Shown: positions 8,189-21,340, counted from the stretch's first letter. The stretch is DNA of 64,000 bases from Virgibacillus natechei (GCF_026013645.1 NZ_CP110224.1:2480001-2544000); one strand, 5' to 3'. The notes: generated by a model from the letters alone, not told the origin. Translations and numbers: made by a program.

Positions 8189-9115
8189 ATGGATGATTAT
8201 ATAATGGAAAAAAACGTTTGGATGATGATGGAAGATAACGTGGAAGTTTATGTCAAGAAGTGGTATTCATCAATAGAAAAACCAAAAGCGATTGTGCAAC
8301 TTTCCCACGGAATGGCAGAGCATATTAATCGCTATAATGAAATTGCTAAGTTCCTTGTCAAACAAGGTATATTTGTTTACGGCAACGATCACCGCGGGCA
8401 TGGCAGAACAGGTGAAAAACAGGGGATATTCGGATATTTTGCCGAGGAAGATGGTTTTACAAAAACAGTTCACGACCAACTTGTTATCACAAAACAGATT
8501 AAACAAGAACATCCCAACACGCCTATCTTCCTTTTTGGCCATAGTATGGGTTCTTTTTTAGCTAGGGAATACATTCAACAGCATAGTCACATGATTGATG
8601 GTGTAATGTTGTCAGGAACAGGTTATTTTCCTAAAACAACCTCTATAGCAGGAAGAACCATTTCCTCTATTATGCCACCGAAAGAAGAATCAAAGCTAAT
8701 GAATTCATTTGCGTTTGGTTCCAATAACAAAAAAATTGGCAAGAAATTAACTAGCTTCGACTGGCTGAGCAATGATGAAGAGGTCGTCGAAACCTATATA
8801 AATGATCCATACACTGGCTTTATACCAACAGGAAGGTTTTTCTATGATTTATTATCAGGCCTACTAAATATCCATAATCCTGAGCGCAATGACGCTATTC
8901 GAAACGATCTTCCCATGTTACTAATAAGCGGAGATGCAGACCCTATTGGGGACTATTCTAAAGGCATTTGGAAGACAGCTCATCTCTATGAAAAAGCCGG
9001 ACTAAAAGAGGTAATGGTTATGTTGTTTACCGACGGTCGTCATGAATTATTACATGAAATGAATAAAGATGAAGTGCATACCATGATTCACACATGGATT
9101 CATAACCATTTGTAG
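8189..9115 (+). CDS. Alpha/beta hydrolase, monoacylglycerol-lipase type
   Basis: 308 residues. The nucleophile motif is FGHSMGSFL with Ser119. The oxyanion/cap features QLSHGMAEHINRY and GNDHRGHGRTG are typical of the lysophospholipase/monoglyceride-lipase family (hydrolase_4), the acid is in SGDADPIGD, and a late histidine is in DGRHELLHE. It probably hydrolyses acylglycerol or lysophospholipid esters in the cytoplasm. No signal peptide. The ribosome site is weak; an ATG five codons in (MEKNV) is an alternative start. It stands alone on the plus strand, back to back with secG. Confidence 0.82.
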   Translation: MDDYIMEKNVWMMMEDNVEVYVKKWYSSIEKPKAIVQLSHGMAEHINRYNEIAKFLVKQGIFVYGNDHRGHGRTGEKQGIFGYFAEEDGFTKTVHDQLVITKQIKQEHPNTPIFLFGHSMGSFLAREYIQQHSHMIDGVMLSGTGYFPKTTSIAGRTISSIMPPKEESKLMNSFAFGSNNKKIGKKLTSFDWLSNDEEVVETYINDPYTGFIPTGRFFYDLLSGLLNIHNPERNDAIRNDLPMLLISGDADPIGDYSKGIWKTAHLYEKAGLKEVMVMLFTDGRHELLHEMNKDEVHTMIHTWIHNHL

Positions 9116-9205
9116 ATGACTATGCTTGAATACAATGATAGAACAGTATAAAATAGAGTTGTCCTATATATTTAACTAGAAAGAGAAAGGTCGGTAAAAC
9201 TAATC

Positions 9206-10918
9206 ATGACAACTATTCAAGGAATTGCAGCATCACCAGGCATTGCTATAGCAAAAGCCTATCAACTAACTGCACCAGATTTAACTTATGAAAAAGTAAC
9301 AACAACTAATCCTACTAAAGAAATAGAACGATTAGATAAAGCGTTGAAAATTTCAAACCAAGAACTTGAAAAAATTAAAGCACACACGAAAAAAGAAATG
9401 GGTGACGAGCATGCGGAAATTTTCTCCGCCCACTTGCTTGTATTGAGTGACCCGGAATTAATTAATCCAATGAAAGATAATATTAACACCAATCATGTCA
9501 TAGCAGAGAGCGCCTTAGAAGAAACTGCAAACATGTTTATTGATATGTTTAAAAATATGGATAATGAATATATGCGCGAACGTGCAGCTGACATTCAGGA
9601 TGTCACAAAACGTGTGTTAGCTCATTTACTCGGAGCTAGTTTTCCCAATCCAGCATTAATTGACGAAGAAGTCATTGTTATTGCTAATGATTTAACACCA
9701 TCTGATACAGCACAATTAAACCGCCAATTTGTAAAAGGATTTGCAACAGATATTGGCGGGCGTACATCCCACTCTGCAATTATGGCTCGTTCGCTTGAAA
9801 TTCCAGCAATCGTAGGTACAAAAGAAATTACGTCATCCATTTCTCAAAACGATGTTCTAATCGTTGACGGTAATGAAGGTGTCGTTGTCATTAACCCATC
9901 TGATGAGGAGATTGCAACCTATCGTGAGAAACAAGAATCCTTTGAGCGACAAAAAGAAGAATGGGCGAAATTAAAAAACGAACCTACTTTTTCCGCTGAT
10001 GGAGAACAGGTTGAACTAGCTGCCAATATCGGAACACCGGAAGACGTCACAGGCGTTTTAGATAATGGTGGTGAAGGAATCGGACTGTACCGTACGGAGT
10101 TTTTATACATGGGTAAAACGGAATTACCTACAGAAGATGAGCAATATGATGCTTATAAAGCTGTGCTCGAACAGATGGATGAAAAACCAGTAGTTGTTCG
10201 TACACTGGATATTGGTGGAGATAAAGAACTGAGTTATTTAGATTTACCAAAAGAACTGAATCCATTCTTAGGCTTTCGCGCCATACGCTTCTGCCTGGAG
10301 AATGAAAATGTGTTCAGACCCCAATTACGTGCATTACTACGTGCAAGTGTACATGGAAACTTAAAAATTATGTTCCCGATGATTGCAACATTGGAAGAAT
10401 TCCGCCAAGCCAAAGCCATTCTAATGGATGAAAAAGAAAACCTGAAACGTGAAGGTAATAAAGTTTCCGATGACATAGAAGTTGGCATCATGGTTGAAAT
10501 CCCATCAACTGCCGTAATTGCAAAACAATTTGCAAAAGAGGTTGACTTCTTCAGTATTGGAACGAATGACTTGATTCAATACACAATGGCAGCAGACCGT
10601 ATGAATGAAAAAGTTTCTTATTTATACCAGCCATATCACCCAGCAATATTAAACTTGATAAGCAATGTAATCGAAGAAGCACATCGTGAAGGAAAGTGGG
10701 TTGGTATGTGTGGAGAAATGGCCGGAGACCCGATCGCAATCCCAATCCTGCTTGGACTAGGTTTGGATGAGTTCAGCATGAGTGCATCATCTGTTTTACC
10801 TGCACGAACGCAGATAAGTGGACTGTCGAAAGAGAAATTGGTTTCATATAAAGAGAAGCTATTGTCTATGGAAACAGCAGAAGAAGTTGAGGAATTTGTT
10901 AAGGAGAAAACGGAATAG
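9206..10918 (+). CDS. ptsI: PTS enzyme I (phosphoenolpyruvate-protein phosphotransferase)
   Basis: 570 residues, full length. The phospho-histidine loop [11 protein letters not shown] carries His189. The PEP-binding half has [26 protein letters not shown] and the C-terminal CGEMAGDP. Enzyme I takes phosphate from PEP and passes it to HPr, feeding all PTS sugar transporters. In B. subtilis it follows ptsH in one operon; here neither ptsH nor ptsG is adjacent and a terminator follows, so the gene is expressed alone or from an unrecognised promoter. The ribosome site (AGAAAGG) is rather far from the ATG. Confidence 0.97.
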   Translation: MTTIQGIAASPGIAIAKAYQLTAPDLTYEKVTTTNPTKEIERLDKALKISNQELEKIKAHTKKEMGDEHAEIFSAHLLVLSDPELINPMKDNINTNHVIAESALEETANMFIDMFKNMDNEYMRERAADIQDVTKRVLAHLLGASFPNPALIDEEVIVIANDLTPSDTAQLNRQFVKGFATDIGGRTSHSAIMARSLEIPAIVGTKEITSSISQNDVLIVDGNEGVVVINPSDEEIATYREKQESFERQKEEWAKLKNEPTFSADGEQVELAANIGTPEDVTGVLDNGGEGIGLYRTEFLYMGKTELPTEDEQYDAYKAVLEQMDEKPVVVRTLDIGGDKELSYLDLPKELNPFLGFRAIRFCLENENVFRPQLRALLRASVHGNLKIMFPMIATLEEFRQAKAILMDEKENLKREGNKVSDDIEVGIMVEIPSTAVIAKQFAKEVDFFSIGTNDLIQYTMAADRMNEKVSYLYQPYHPAILNLISNVIEEAHREGKWVGMCGEMAGDPIAIPILLGLGLDEFSMSASSVLPARTQISGLSKEKLVSYKEKLLSMETAEEVEEFVKEKTE

Positions 10919-10925
10919 AGTTTGA

Positions 10926-10961
10926 TGAGCACTCGAGCCTTTTGGTTCGGGTGCTTTTTTG
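10926..10961 (+). terminator. Terminator after ptsI
   Basis: AGCACTCGAGCC pairs with GGTTCGGGTGCT over a TTTT loop and runs into six T residues. Confidence 0.92.
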
Positions 10962-11228
10962 TGAAGGGTGGTGTAGAGTCAGGTGGGAGTTCTCGCATTC
11001 CAATCTCGTTCATTGCATCGCTTAGCAACTCCGATAATACTTCTGTAACTTGCTGGACTACTTATCGTAGCTTTAGCCATCCGAACATGTAATCAGACCA
11101 ACCGTTCTTTCTACCATTTTTTTCAAGCCTAACACTTCCTTCATTCGTCATTCCTTTATACCTCTCGTATGATGCTTATTATCCGCTCGATCCGGCGTGC
11201 GGTATTCACATTCAGCGCAGACTGCACG

Positions 11229-11816
11229 CTATTTCGCTATTATTTCCAACTTCTCCTCTATCGCTGTCCGACCCTTATCATGGGACACTTTCTTCGGATA
11301 ACCAATTTGCATAACCGCTGCAATTTTCATCGTATCATGATTCAATCCAATATCACTTGCAAATTCAGGATCATGCATATATGGCGTGATTGTCCAAAGC
11401 ATACCGACACCATACTCCCAGGCAGCTAATTGCGCATTTTGGATAAATGCACTTACCGAGGCATAATCCTCTTCGTAACGCACTGGATTATCATCTTTTT
11501 CAAAATAAATGACTGCATGATGTGGTATTTCCAGTAGAAAGCTTTTCATGGAATCTATCATTTTTAATGTCTTCGGAGACTCATCTGTTTTTATCATGCC
11601 AATTCGTTGATAGCTTGAGATAATCGCATCAACAAACTTATGCTTCCCCTCTTCCTGATACATTTTTATATTCCAAGGTTCTTTCATATAATGTGTTGGT
11701 GCATAGGATCCGTATGTAAATATTTCTTTTAAAATAGCTGCGTCCACTTCTTGTTCTTTAAATGTATGGATGGACCTGCGTGCTTTGATTGTTTTTAATA
11801 TATCGATGATAATCAC
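11229..11816 (-). CDS. Nitroreductase-family oxidoreductase
   Basis: 195 residues. The N-terminal ARRSIHTFKEQEVD stretch is the FMN-phosphate binding pattern of the family, followed by YGSYAPTHYMKEPWNI and the C-terminal IAAVMQIGYPKK. Members reduce nitro-compounds, quinones or flavins with NAD(P)H. The physiological substrate cannot be inferred. The start is unclear: the GTG given overlaps the only ribosome site (AAGAGGTG), a TAG lies a few codons upstream, and the next codons are ATT-ATC-ATC with no later ATG before the conserved motif, so an unusual start codon is possible. Confidence 0.8.
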   Translation of the reverse strand: MIIIDILKTIKARRSIHTFKEQEVDAAILKEIFTYGSYAPTHYMKEPWNIKMYQEEGKHKFVDAIISSYQRIGMIKTDESPKTLKMIDSMKSFLLEIPHHAVIYFEKDDNPVRYEEDYASVSAFIQNAQLAAWEYGVGMLWTITPYMHDPEFASDIGLNHDTMKIAAVMQIGYPKKVSHDKGRTAIEEKLEIIAK

Positions 11817-12021
11817 CTCTTTCCTAGACTAGCATATTTGCTGTCTGGGTAAAAGATTGTGGTTGTTTTGGTGTAGATTTTGATCATTATTTATCGGTGC
11901 TGATTTTCGTTTATCAGCGTCCATTGTTTCTTATTTAGAATTTATGTAGACAGGTTTGTGATTCGTTTCTCTCCCAATTATGGTGCGCTGTCTCCCGGTT
12001 TGAGCCCAGCTCCAAAAACAC

Positions 12022-12052
12022 AAAAAAAAGAGACAGATCACTCTGCCTCTTT
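12022..12052 (-). terminator. Terminator of the glycolytic operon, after eno
   Basis: AAGAGGCAGA pairs with TCTGTCTCTT over GTGA, followed by a run of eight T residues on the minus strand. Confidence 0.93.
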
Positions 12053-12072
12053 AATGCGACTCACTATAAAAT

Positions 12073-14962
<2,890 letters not shown>

Positions 14963-14966
<4 letters not shown>

Positions 14967-15721
14967 CTGGTACCTGCCTCCACAAGCTGCAGGTAGGATT
15001 CTGCTTCTACACTTGCTCCACCAACTAATGCTCCGTCAATATCAGATTTTGCGAGTAATTCATCAATATTCGCAGGCTTCACACTGCCGCCGTACTGAAT
15101 CACTACTTGTTCAGCAATCTCCTCAGAAGTAATGGCTTTAATAACCTGGCGGATATGAGCACAAACTTCATTTGCTTCTTCACTCGAAGCCGTTTTACCT
15201 GTGCCAATTGCCCAGATTGGTTCGTATGCAATAATCGTTTCTGTAACTTGTTCGTCAGATAGACCTTCTACCGCTTTTTTCACTTGGCTTTCTACATGAT
15301 TCATCGTTTCATTTGCTTCTCGTTGTTCAAGTGTTTCGCCTACGCATACAATTGGCGTTAATTTATGATTAAATGCTGCATGTGTTTTCTTGTTGACCGT
15401 TTCATCTGTTTCAGCAAAATGTTCGCGACGTTCTGAATGCCCAATAACGACATGTGTTACGCCAAGGTCACTAAGCATACCTGGACTAACTTCTCCGGTA
15501 AATGCTCCACTATCTTCAAAATGCATGTTTTGTGCACCAATTTTAACTGTCGTTCCTTTTGTTTTTTCTGCAAGTGAAGCTAAAAAAGGAAATGGTGCAC
15601 AAACAATTGCCTCCACATCATCGCTTGTAGGTGCTTTCTCTACTACCTCATCAATAAATTCATTCGCTTCAGATGACACCTTATTCATTTTCCAGTTTCC
15701 AGCAATAACTTTTTTGCGCAT
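14963..15721 (-). CDS. tpiA: Triosephosphate isomerase
   Basis: 252 residues. The N-terminal AGNWKMNK holds the catalytic lysine, IGHSERR the catalytic His95, and [12 protein letters not shown] the catalytic Glu167 with the flexible loop. It interconverts dihydroxyacetone phosphate and glyceraldehyde-3-phosphate. It sits between pgk and gpmI in the glycolytic operon. Confidence 0.98.
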
Positions 15722-15784
15722 CCTCTCACCTCTCCATTATATTATGTGTTGAAAAGCACACATTTATCATTTTGTTTATTTCTT

Positions 15785-16966
15785 CTATTTATCCGTTAAA
15801 GCTTCTACGCCAGGAAGAACTTTTCCTTCCATGAATTCAAGTGACGCTCCGCCACCAGTAGATACGTGATCCATTTCTTCTGCAAGGTCGAATTTTTCTA
15901 CAGCTGCAGCTGAATCACCACCACCAATTATGGTATACCCTTCTGTGTTTGCTAAACTCTCGGCAACTTCCTTGGTTCCACCAGCAAAAGTATTCATTTC
16001 AAAAACACCCATAGGCCCATTCCAAATGATCAGCTTCGAATCAGCTACAACTTGGCTATACGTTTTTCGCGTTTCAGGGCCAATATCCAACGCTTCCCAA
16101 TCTGATGGAATCTGGTCAATTGGTGTGATTTTGGTGTTTGCAGAATCGGAAAAATCATCTGCTACAACAACATCTGTTGGTAGAAGAAAGTTAACGCCTT
16201 TTTCTTGTGCTTTTTTCATGAAATCTTTTGCTAAATCTAGCTTATCTTCTTCCAATAATGATTTTCCAACTTCATGCCCCTGCGCTTTGACAAAGGTATA
16301 GGCTAGTCCACCACCAATAATTAAGTTATCTACTTTATCCAATAAATGGTCAATAACATTTATTTTATCTTTCACTTTTGCTCCACCGATAATCGCTGTA
16401 AAAGGACGATCCGGGTCCTCTAATGCTTTGCCCAATACCGCAAGTTCTTTTTCCATTAGATGGCCTGCAACAGCAGGTAACTTTTCTGCAACACCTGTTG
16501 TGGAAGCATGTGCGCGGTGCGCTGCACCAAATGCATCATTGACATAGTAATCTGCCATATCTGCAAAAGCTTGCGCTAAAATGGCATCATTTTGTTCTTC
16601 ACCAGCTTCAAAACGGACATTTTCAAGCAATAACACATCACCATCATTCAATTGTGAAATAGCGTCATTTACTTCTGCACCATGAACAGAATCAGTCTTT
16701 ATAACTTCTTTACTGATTAATTCACTTAAGCTCTTTGCAACAGGATCCAAGCGCAATTCTTCTACTGCCTCGCCCTTAGGCCGGCCAAGATGGCTTGCCA
16801 AAATCACTTTCGCACCTTTTTCAGATAAATAATCAATGGTTGGACGTGCTGCTTTTATACGTGTTTCATCAGTAACGGTACCATCTTTCATTGGCACATT
16901 AAAATCCACACGACAAAAGACTTTCTTTCCTTTGAGTTCAAGGTCTTGAAGTGTTTTCTTATTCAT
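15785..16966 (-). CDS. pgk: Phosphoglycerate kinase
   Basis: 393 residues. Two-domain kinase: [14 protein letters not shown] and [10 protein letters not shown] in the N-domain bind 3-phosphoglycerate, and NGPMGVFE plus [13 protein letters not shown] in the C-domain bind nucleotide. It makes ATP from 1,3-bisphosphoglycerate. Part of cggR-gap-pgk-tpi-gpm-eno. Confidence 0.98.
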   Translation of the reverse strand: MNKKTLQDLELKGKKVFCRVDFNVPMKDGTVTDETRIKAARPTIDYLSEKGAKVILASHLGRPKGEAVEELRLDPVAKSLSELISKEVIKTDSVHGAEVNDAISQLNDGDVLLLENVRFEAGEEQNDAILAQAFADMADYYVNDAFGAAHRAHASTTGVAEKLPAVAGHLMEKELAVLGKALEDPDRPFTAIIGGAKVKDKINVIDHLLDKVDNLIIGGGLAYTFVKAQGHEVGKSLLEEDKLDLAKDFMKKAQEKGVNFLLPTDVVVADDFSDSANTKITPIDQIPSDWEALDIGPETRKTYSQVVADSKLIIWNGPMGVFEMNTFAGGTKEVAESLANTEGYTIIGGGDSAAAVEKFDLAEEMDHVSTGGGASLEFMEGKVLPGVEALTDK

Positions 16967-17042
16967 TTGGACAACCTCCCTATCTTCATTTATGTAATTC
17001 TTATTAGGTTTTCCCCTAATCAGGCTCTATTAATCATTATAT

Positions 17043-17080
17043 AGGAAACGGAGGAGGAATGCTCTCCTCCCCCGTTTCTC
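17043..17080 (-). promoter_or_regulatory. Intercistronic stem-loop between gap and pgk
   Basis: GAAACGGGGGAGGA pairs with TCCTCCTCCGTTTC around a six-base loop. Only a weak T stretch follows, so it is more likely an RNA processing or stability element, or partial attenuator, that sets the gap/pgk ratio. Confidence 0.6.
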
Positions 17081-17086
17081 TGTACC

Positions 17087-18094
17087 TTATAGTCCTTGTT
17101 TTTTGATATATACAGCCATATCTACACAACGTGCAGAGTAGCCCATTTCGTTATCATACCAAGAAATTACTTTAACCATGTTGTCTTGAATTACCATAGT
17201 AGATAAACTATCAAAAATAGATGAATTTGGGTTACCGATAATATCTGTTGATACAAGCGGGTCTTCCGTATATTCTAATACGCCGCTCAAATCTCCTTTA
17301 GATGCTTCTTCAAATGCTTTATTTACCTCTTCTTCTGTTACATTTTTATCAAGATCTGCAACAAAATCGATTAGTGAGCCATCTGGTGTCGGTACACGAA
17401 CAGCCATACCATTAAGTTTACCGTCTAATTCTGGTAATACTTTTCCAACTACTTTAGCCGCGCCTGTTGATGTTGGGATAATATTCTCTGCTGCTGCACG
17501 TGCACGACGGTAATCTTTATGCGGTAAATCTAGGATTTGCTGATCATTTGTATAGGAGTGAATAGTTGTCATTAGTCCATGTTTTAAACCGAAATTCTCA
17601 TGAAGTACCTTAGCAAGTGGTGCGATACCATTTGTAGTACAAGATGCATTGGATAATACATGGTGTTGACTTGGATCGTAATCTTTTTCGTTTACACCCA
17701 TTACCATTGTAAGATCTTCTTCCTTAGCAGGAGCTGAAATAATAACTTTCTTCGCTCCAGCATCAATATGCTTCTGTGCATCATTACGTTCAGTGAAACG
17801 ACCAGTAGATTCGATTACGACTTCCACACCTAGATCGCCCCATCCTAGATCTGCTGGGTCGCGCTCTGATAATACTTTCACTTCTTTTCCACCAACAACA
17901 ATATTAGAACCATTTACGGTTACTTCTTCTTCTAATCTGCCGTGAACAGAATCATATTTCAGTAAATGCGCTAGCATATTTGCATCCGTTAAATCATTTA
18001 CTGCAACTACCTCTACCTCTTCATTCTTTAATGCTTGACGATATACGTTACGACCAATTCTTCCAAAGCCATTAATACCTATTTTTACTGTCAT
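17087..18094 (-). CDS. gapA: NAD-dependent glyceraldehyde-3-phosphate dehydrogenase (glycolytic)
   Basis: 335 residues. The Rossmann motif is INGFGRIGR. The catalytic Cys152 lies in SNASCTTNGIAPL, and the C-terminus has WYDNEMGYSARCVD. The aspartate/leucine context VNDLTDANMLAHLLKYDSVHG favours NAD, as in GapA rather than the NADP-type GapB. Together with its cggR neighbour this marks the glycolytic enzyme. Confidence 0.97.
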   Translation of the reverse strand: MTVKIGINGFGRIGRNVYRQALKNEEVEVVAVNDLTDANMLAHLLKYDSVHGRLEEEVTVNGSNIVVGGKEVKVLSERDPADLGWGDLGVEVVIESTGRFTERNDAQKHIDAGAKKVIISAPAKEEDLTMVMGVNEKDYDPSQHHVLSNASCTTNGIAPLAKVLHENFGLKHGLMTTIHSYTNDQQILDLPHKDYRRARAAAENIIPTSTGAAKVVGKVLPELDGKLNGMAVRVPTPDGSLIDFVADLDKNVTEEEVNKAFEEASKGDLSGVLEYTEDPLVSTDIIGNPNSSIFDSLSTMVIQDNMVKVISWYDNEMGYSARCVDMAVYIKKQGL

Positions 18095-18138
18095 ATTTAC
18101 TCCTCCTATATTTTCTTATATATTTTTTAAAATTATAT

Positions 18139-19167
18139 TTAAAGGGGACTTCCCCTTAAAATCTGTTCTGCTGCTGCTTCATCTGTAATAAGCAAGTCAC
18201 TTTTACCCTGCTTAAAATAGGATGTGATAGCTTGTCCTTTTGATTTCCCTCCAGCTATTGTAATAACATAGTCGATGGTAGATAAATCTTCTAATTGGAT
18301 ACCTACTGTTCGCACTTTATGAACAACATTTCCGTCCTTATCAAAATAATAACCAAATGCTTCACTCACGGCTTTATTTGTTTTTAATTTGGCAATAGTG
18401 GTCTCTGCTGTTTTCCTGCGCTTTGCCATGGTTAGCGCATCACCTATTCCATGTAAAACAACATTTGCGCCTTTTATTTGCTGTAATGTTTCATTGATGG
18501 AAGGCTCATTGATGATCGTCTGATAAGCTGACTCACTTAATGGATCCGGGACATATAACAAGCGATAGTCCCCATTTGTTTTCCTCGCCATCTCGGAAGC
18601 AATTGTATTTGCCTGGTTTTCGACTTTTTCACCAATTCCCCCACGAGCTGGTACAAATAAATAGTTATTTTCCTTGTTTAACACTGTCATCACATCTGCT
18701 GCTGAAGCCATGGTTGTACCACCTGTTACAGCAATTGTATTGTTAGGCTGAACGATTTTTTTCAGGAATGCAGCGCATGCTTTTCCCATATCTTGCTTCA
18801 CCCATTCATAATCATCGCTATTACCAGGAACAATAATAACATGCTCTACTTGTAATTTATCCTTTATTTGCTTTTCTAAAACACTTAAGCCCATTATTTC
18901 ATTCATAAAGTCAGTAAGTTGTTCAAGCGTTAATTTACCCTCTTTTGTTACATACATTCCTTTAGCCGTTACTTGGATTAAGCCTTGTTCATATAAGAAT
19001 TCGACCTCGCCACGTACATTACGTTCTGTCAAATTAGTGTTTTCCGCAAGTCCTCTCCTCCCAATTGGTTGAAAAAGTTCTACACTGTGCAGAATCGAAT
19101 ACCTTTGCTTCATAACATCTAACAGATCAGGTAATAATTTTTTCTGCAAATCAATTAAAGCTCTCAT
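18139..19167 (-). CDS. cggR: Central glycolytic genes regulator CggR
   Basis: About 342 residues. The N-terminus holds a winged helix-turn-helix (LTERNVRGEVEFLYEQGLI), followed by a SorC-type sugar-phosphate-binding domain (AVTGGTTMASAADV, PARGGIGEK, HGIGDAL). CggR represses its own operon until fructose-1,6-bisphosphate binds. The chosen ATG (MRALIDLQKKL) follows AAAAGGAGTC; an ATG six codons upstream has no site. A putative operator lies just upstream. Confidence 0.95.
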   Translation of the reverse strand: MRALIDLQKKLLPDLLDVMKQRYSILHSVELFQPIGRRGLAENTNLTERNVRGEVEFLYEQGLIQVTAKGMYVTKEGKLTLEQLTDFMNEIMGLSVLEKQIKDKLQVEHVIIVPGNSDDYEWVKQDMGKACAAFLKKIVQPNNTIAVTGGTTMASAADVMTVLNKENNYLFVPARGGIGEKVENQANTIASEMARKTNGDYRLLYVPDPLSESAYQTIINEPSINETLQQIKGANVVLHGIGDALTMAKRRKTAETTIAKLKTNKAVSEAFGYYFDKDGNVVHKVRTVGIQLEDLSTIDYVITIAGGKSKGQAITSYFKQGKSDLLITDEAAAEQILRGSPL

Positions 19168-19199
19168 GAAAAGACTCCTTTTCATTGTAGGACCTAATA

Positions 19200-19226
19200 G
19201 TCCCAGATGGTTATATTATGTCCCGG
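19200..19226 (-). promoter_or_regulatory. Putative CggR operator
   Basis: The minus strand has CCGGGAC and, about two helical turns downstream, TGGGAC. These resemble the CGGGAC half-sites described for the B. subtilis cggR operator. They lie between the promoter and the cggR start codon, as expected for a repressor that blocks transcription. Confidence 0.6.
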
Positions 19227-19261
19227 AACGGATAAAAAAATTTAACGCTTGCTATATTTTT

Positions 19262-19289
19262 ATTATAGCATATCGTGAATGATACACAA
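19262..19289 (-). promoter_or_regulatory. Promoter of the cggR-glycolytic operon
   Basis: TTGTGT, a 16-base spacer and a perfect TATAAT on the minus strand, placed upstream of the CGGGAC half-sites. Confidence 0.65.
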
Positions 19290-19365
19290 ATAATATGCTG
19301 TTGAAGTGAAAAGGAAATTCGTTTTCCGTGAGCGGATTGCTAATTCGAGTGGGTAATGGGATGCA

Positions 19366-19437
19366 TTTTACTTCGCGCTTTTGAGAAAACTTGGCTTATC
19401 ACCAGGATTTGTGGCGTAAGCCTTTTGTTCCCCGCAC
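19366..19437. repeat. Short dispersed intergenic element (TTAGAAAACTTG family)
   Basis: GAGAAAACTTGGCTTATC, then an imperfect GGC-type hairpin (ACCAGG...TGTGGCG) and TAAGCC, match the module seen near 23290, 47640 and 51090. It has no coding content. Confidence 0.5.
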
Positions 19438-19680
19438 CTAGGTGTTTTCCTTAAGTGCTTGCTCCAACGTATCAATATTGATTTGCTCGCCATCTAATTC
19501 CGTTTCATTTATTATTACATATGGAATTAAGAGCTGATATTCTTCGAGCCAAGCATCATTTGTATATATATCCCTTGGCTCAATCGTAAATTTGTAATCA
19601 TGCTGAAGCATGGTAAGCAATGCATGTGCATCATCGCAAAGCGAGCAGTTTTCTTTCATATAATAGATAACATTCGTCAT
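19438..19680 (-). CDS. Glutaredoxin-family thiol protein
   Basis: 80 residues, thioredoxin-like fold. The redox motif is CSLCDDA near residue 12-15 and a cis-proline region follows (YQLLIPYVIINE). It resembles the small DUF836/glutaredoxin-like proteins common in Bacillaceae. Its partner is unknown. GGGGGGAGATAGG precedes the ATG, and it lies 12 bases after rpoN, so the two are very likely co-transcribed. Confidence 0.82.
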   Translation of the reverse strand: MTNVIYYMKENCSLCDDAHALLTMLQHDYKFTIEPRDIYTNDAWLEEYQLLIPYVIINETELDGEQINIDTLEQALKENT

Positions 19681-19692
19681 CCTATCTCCCCC

Positions 19693-20976
19693 CTATTGTT
19701 TTCGTTTTGTTGATGATGGAATGTTTAGTTGCTTACGATACTTCATAACCGTTCGGCGGGCTATTTTAATATCGAACTCATCATCCAACTTCTTTTTAAT
19801 CTGTTCATCTGACAAGGGTTTTATTTTATTTTCATGTTGCATTAATTCACCTATTAATTTTTTTATCACAAACGAAGCAGTCTGTTTTCCATCTAATTGT
19901 TTTATACCTGATTGCAAAAAAAATTTCACCGGCGTAACGCCCTGCGTTGTTTGGACATATTTATTATTTATTGTCCTGCTAACAGTTGATACATGCAGAT
20001 CTAAATCATTGGCAATCTCTCTTAGCGTAAGAGGCTGAAGCATAAATGCACCATGTTCAAAATACATATACTGCTTTTCAACTATATTTTTCACAACATG
20101 CTCTAACGTATGAGACCGGTATTTAATCGCCTGTTGTAACCAGTCCACTTGTTTATACTTTTCTTTTAGGTATGCAGCAGTTTCCTCTCCCACATCCTTA
20201 AATTCTTTATAGGATTGATTTATTTCTATTGTTGGTGAATTCCATTTATAAAAAGATACCTTCCAAGTTCCTTCTGCCTTATAAATGGACGCCTCTGGAA
20301 TAATATATTCAGGTTTTTCTGTCACTAAAAGCTTTCCAGGTTTTGGGTGACATAATTTAATACAATCGATAATTTCCTTTATATTCGCTTCATTCGTTGC
20401 ATAATGTGCCGCAATTGTTTGATAATTCTCTTCAGCAATCCAATTCAAATGCTCTTTTAATAAATCTTCAATAAATGACTGCGTAATATTCATTTTCTTT
20501 AATTGTATTAAAATACATTCACTAAGTGAACGAGCAGCAATACCAGCTGGTTCTAGGGATTGGATCATTACCAAAGCTTGTTCAACTGTTTCTTCCGTTG
20601 TATGACATTGCTTCGCCCAGAGGTCGATATCTACAGTTAAATAACCATCTTCGTCTAACGAATCAATTCCAAATAGAATAATCGGCTCCTGTTCGTCGGT
20701 CATATCCAGTGTATATAGCTGATTTTTCAAGTGGTCATACATTGTTAACTCTGCTTGATTGATTTCACCAATTGAAACATCATTGGAACTTGAGGATTTA
20801 TATTGCGCAAAATCATAATCGTAATTAACTTCTTCAATCAGTGGATTTTCCTTAGACACTTCTTTAATATAATCAATCAATTCCACGCTATCAAACTGAA
20901 GAATATGAATGGACTGTAGAAGTGACTGATTCATTTTCCATTGTAACGTCTGTTCCTGGACAAGCCTCGGCTTCAT
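19693..20976 (-). CDS. rpoN: RNA polymerase sigma-54 factor (RpoN/SigL)
   Basis: About 427 residues. The N-terminal activator-interacting region is glutamine- and leucine-rich (LVQEQTLQWKMNQSLLQSIH), region II is acidic, the core-binding domain follows, and the C-terminal helix-turn-helix (LHVSTVSRTINNKYV) leads to the RpoN box ARRTVMKYRKQLNI. Sigma-54 reads -24/-12 promoters and needs an enhancer-binding ATPase. In Bacillus it serves levanase, amino-acid and acetoin genes. Placement near cggR agrees with the neighbourhood of sigL in B. subtilis. The start has GGAGTG eight bases upstream. Confidence 0.95.
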   Translation of the reverse strand: MKPRLVQEQTLQWKMNQSLLQSIHILQFDSVELIDYIKEVSKENPLIEEVNYDYDFAQYKSSSSNDVSIGEINQAELTMYDHLKNQLYTLDMTDEQEPIILFGIDSLDEDGYLTVDIDLWAKQCHTTEETVEQALVMIQSLEPAGIAARSLSECILIQLKKMNITQSFIEDLLKEHLNWIAEENYQTIAAHYATNEANIKEIIDCIKLCHPKPGKLLVTEKPEYIIPEASIYKAEGTWKVSFYKWNSPTIEINQSYKEFKDVGEETAAYLKEKYKQVDWLQQAIKYRSHTLEHVVKNIVEKQYMYFEHGAFMLQPLTLREIANDLDLHVSTVSRTINNKYVQTTQGVTPVKFFLQSGIKQLDGKQTASFVIKKLIGELMQHENKIKPLSDEQIKKKLDDEFDIKIARRTVMKYRKQLNIPSSTKRKQ

Positions 20977-21064
20977 TATCAACACTCCTGTAAAGCGCCT
21001 TCATCTCTATTATGCCATACATGTATAATGTCTGTCATTCCCAACGTGCACCAATTCACCAAGC

Positions 21065-21340
21065 TTATTTACGTTCCATTTTCAACGAATCTACATATTC
21101 CTTCCCCTCTACTAATGAAAACCCTAATACTTTTCTAGCCTCTTTTATCGCTTTTACATCTTCACCTTCTTTTATAAGTTCACGTAGTTCCTGATTTATT
21201 GGATCTTCCGGTAATTCAACCTGTTTTGTAAGCTGATCTACCGTATTTTTCATTCTTATGACGCGACCTTCCAGTGTAACTATCCTATTAAACAAATATA
21301 GAAATGCTACTAAAACTAACCCTATAAGTGTATAATCCAC
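21065..21340 (-). CDS. Small membrane protein with a ribosomal L7/L12 C-terminal-like domain
   Basis: 91 residues. One N-terminal membrane helix (YTLIGLVLVAFLYLFNRIV), a short coiled linker (LEGRVIRMKNTVDQLTKQV), and a C-terminal EGEDVKAIKEARKVLGFSLV segment followed by EGKEYVDSL. The last segment copies the helix-turn pattern of L7/L12's C-terminal domain (xIKxVRExTGLxLKEAKxxV). Such anchored L12-like proteins recur in Firmicutes without a known role. Starts at GTG after GGAGGAG. Confidence 0.65.
   Translation of the reverse strand: MDYTLIGLVLVAFLYLFNRIVTLEGRVIRMKNTVDQLTKQVELPEDPINQELRELIKEGEDVKAIKEARKVLGFSLVEGKEYVDSLKMERK

Noticed and set aside
10636..11028. 130-aa frame antisense to the end of ptsI
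   Set aside because: Mirror frame of a highly conserved gene, with no ribosome site and no resemblance to a family.
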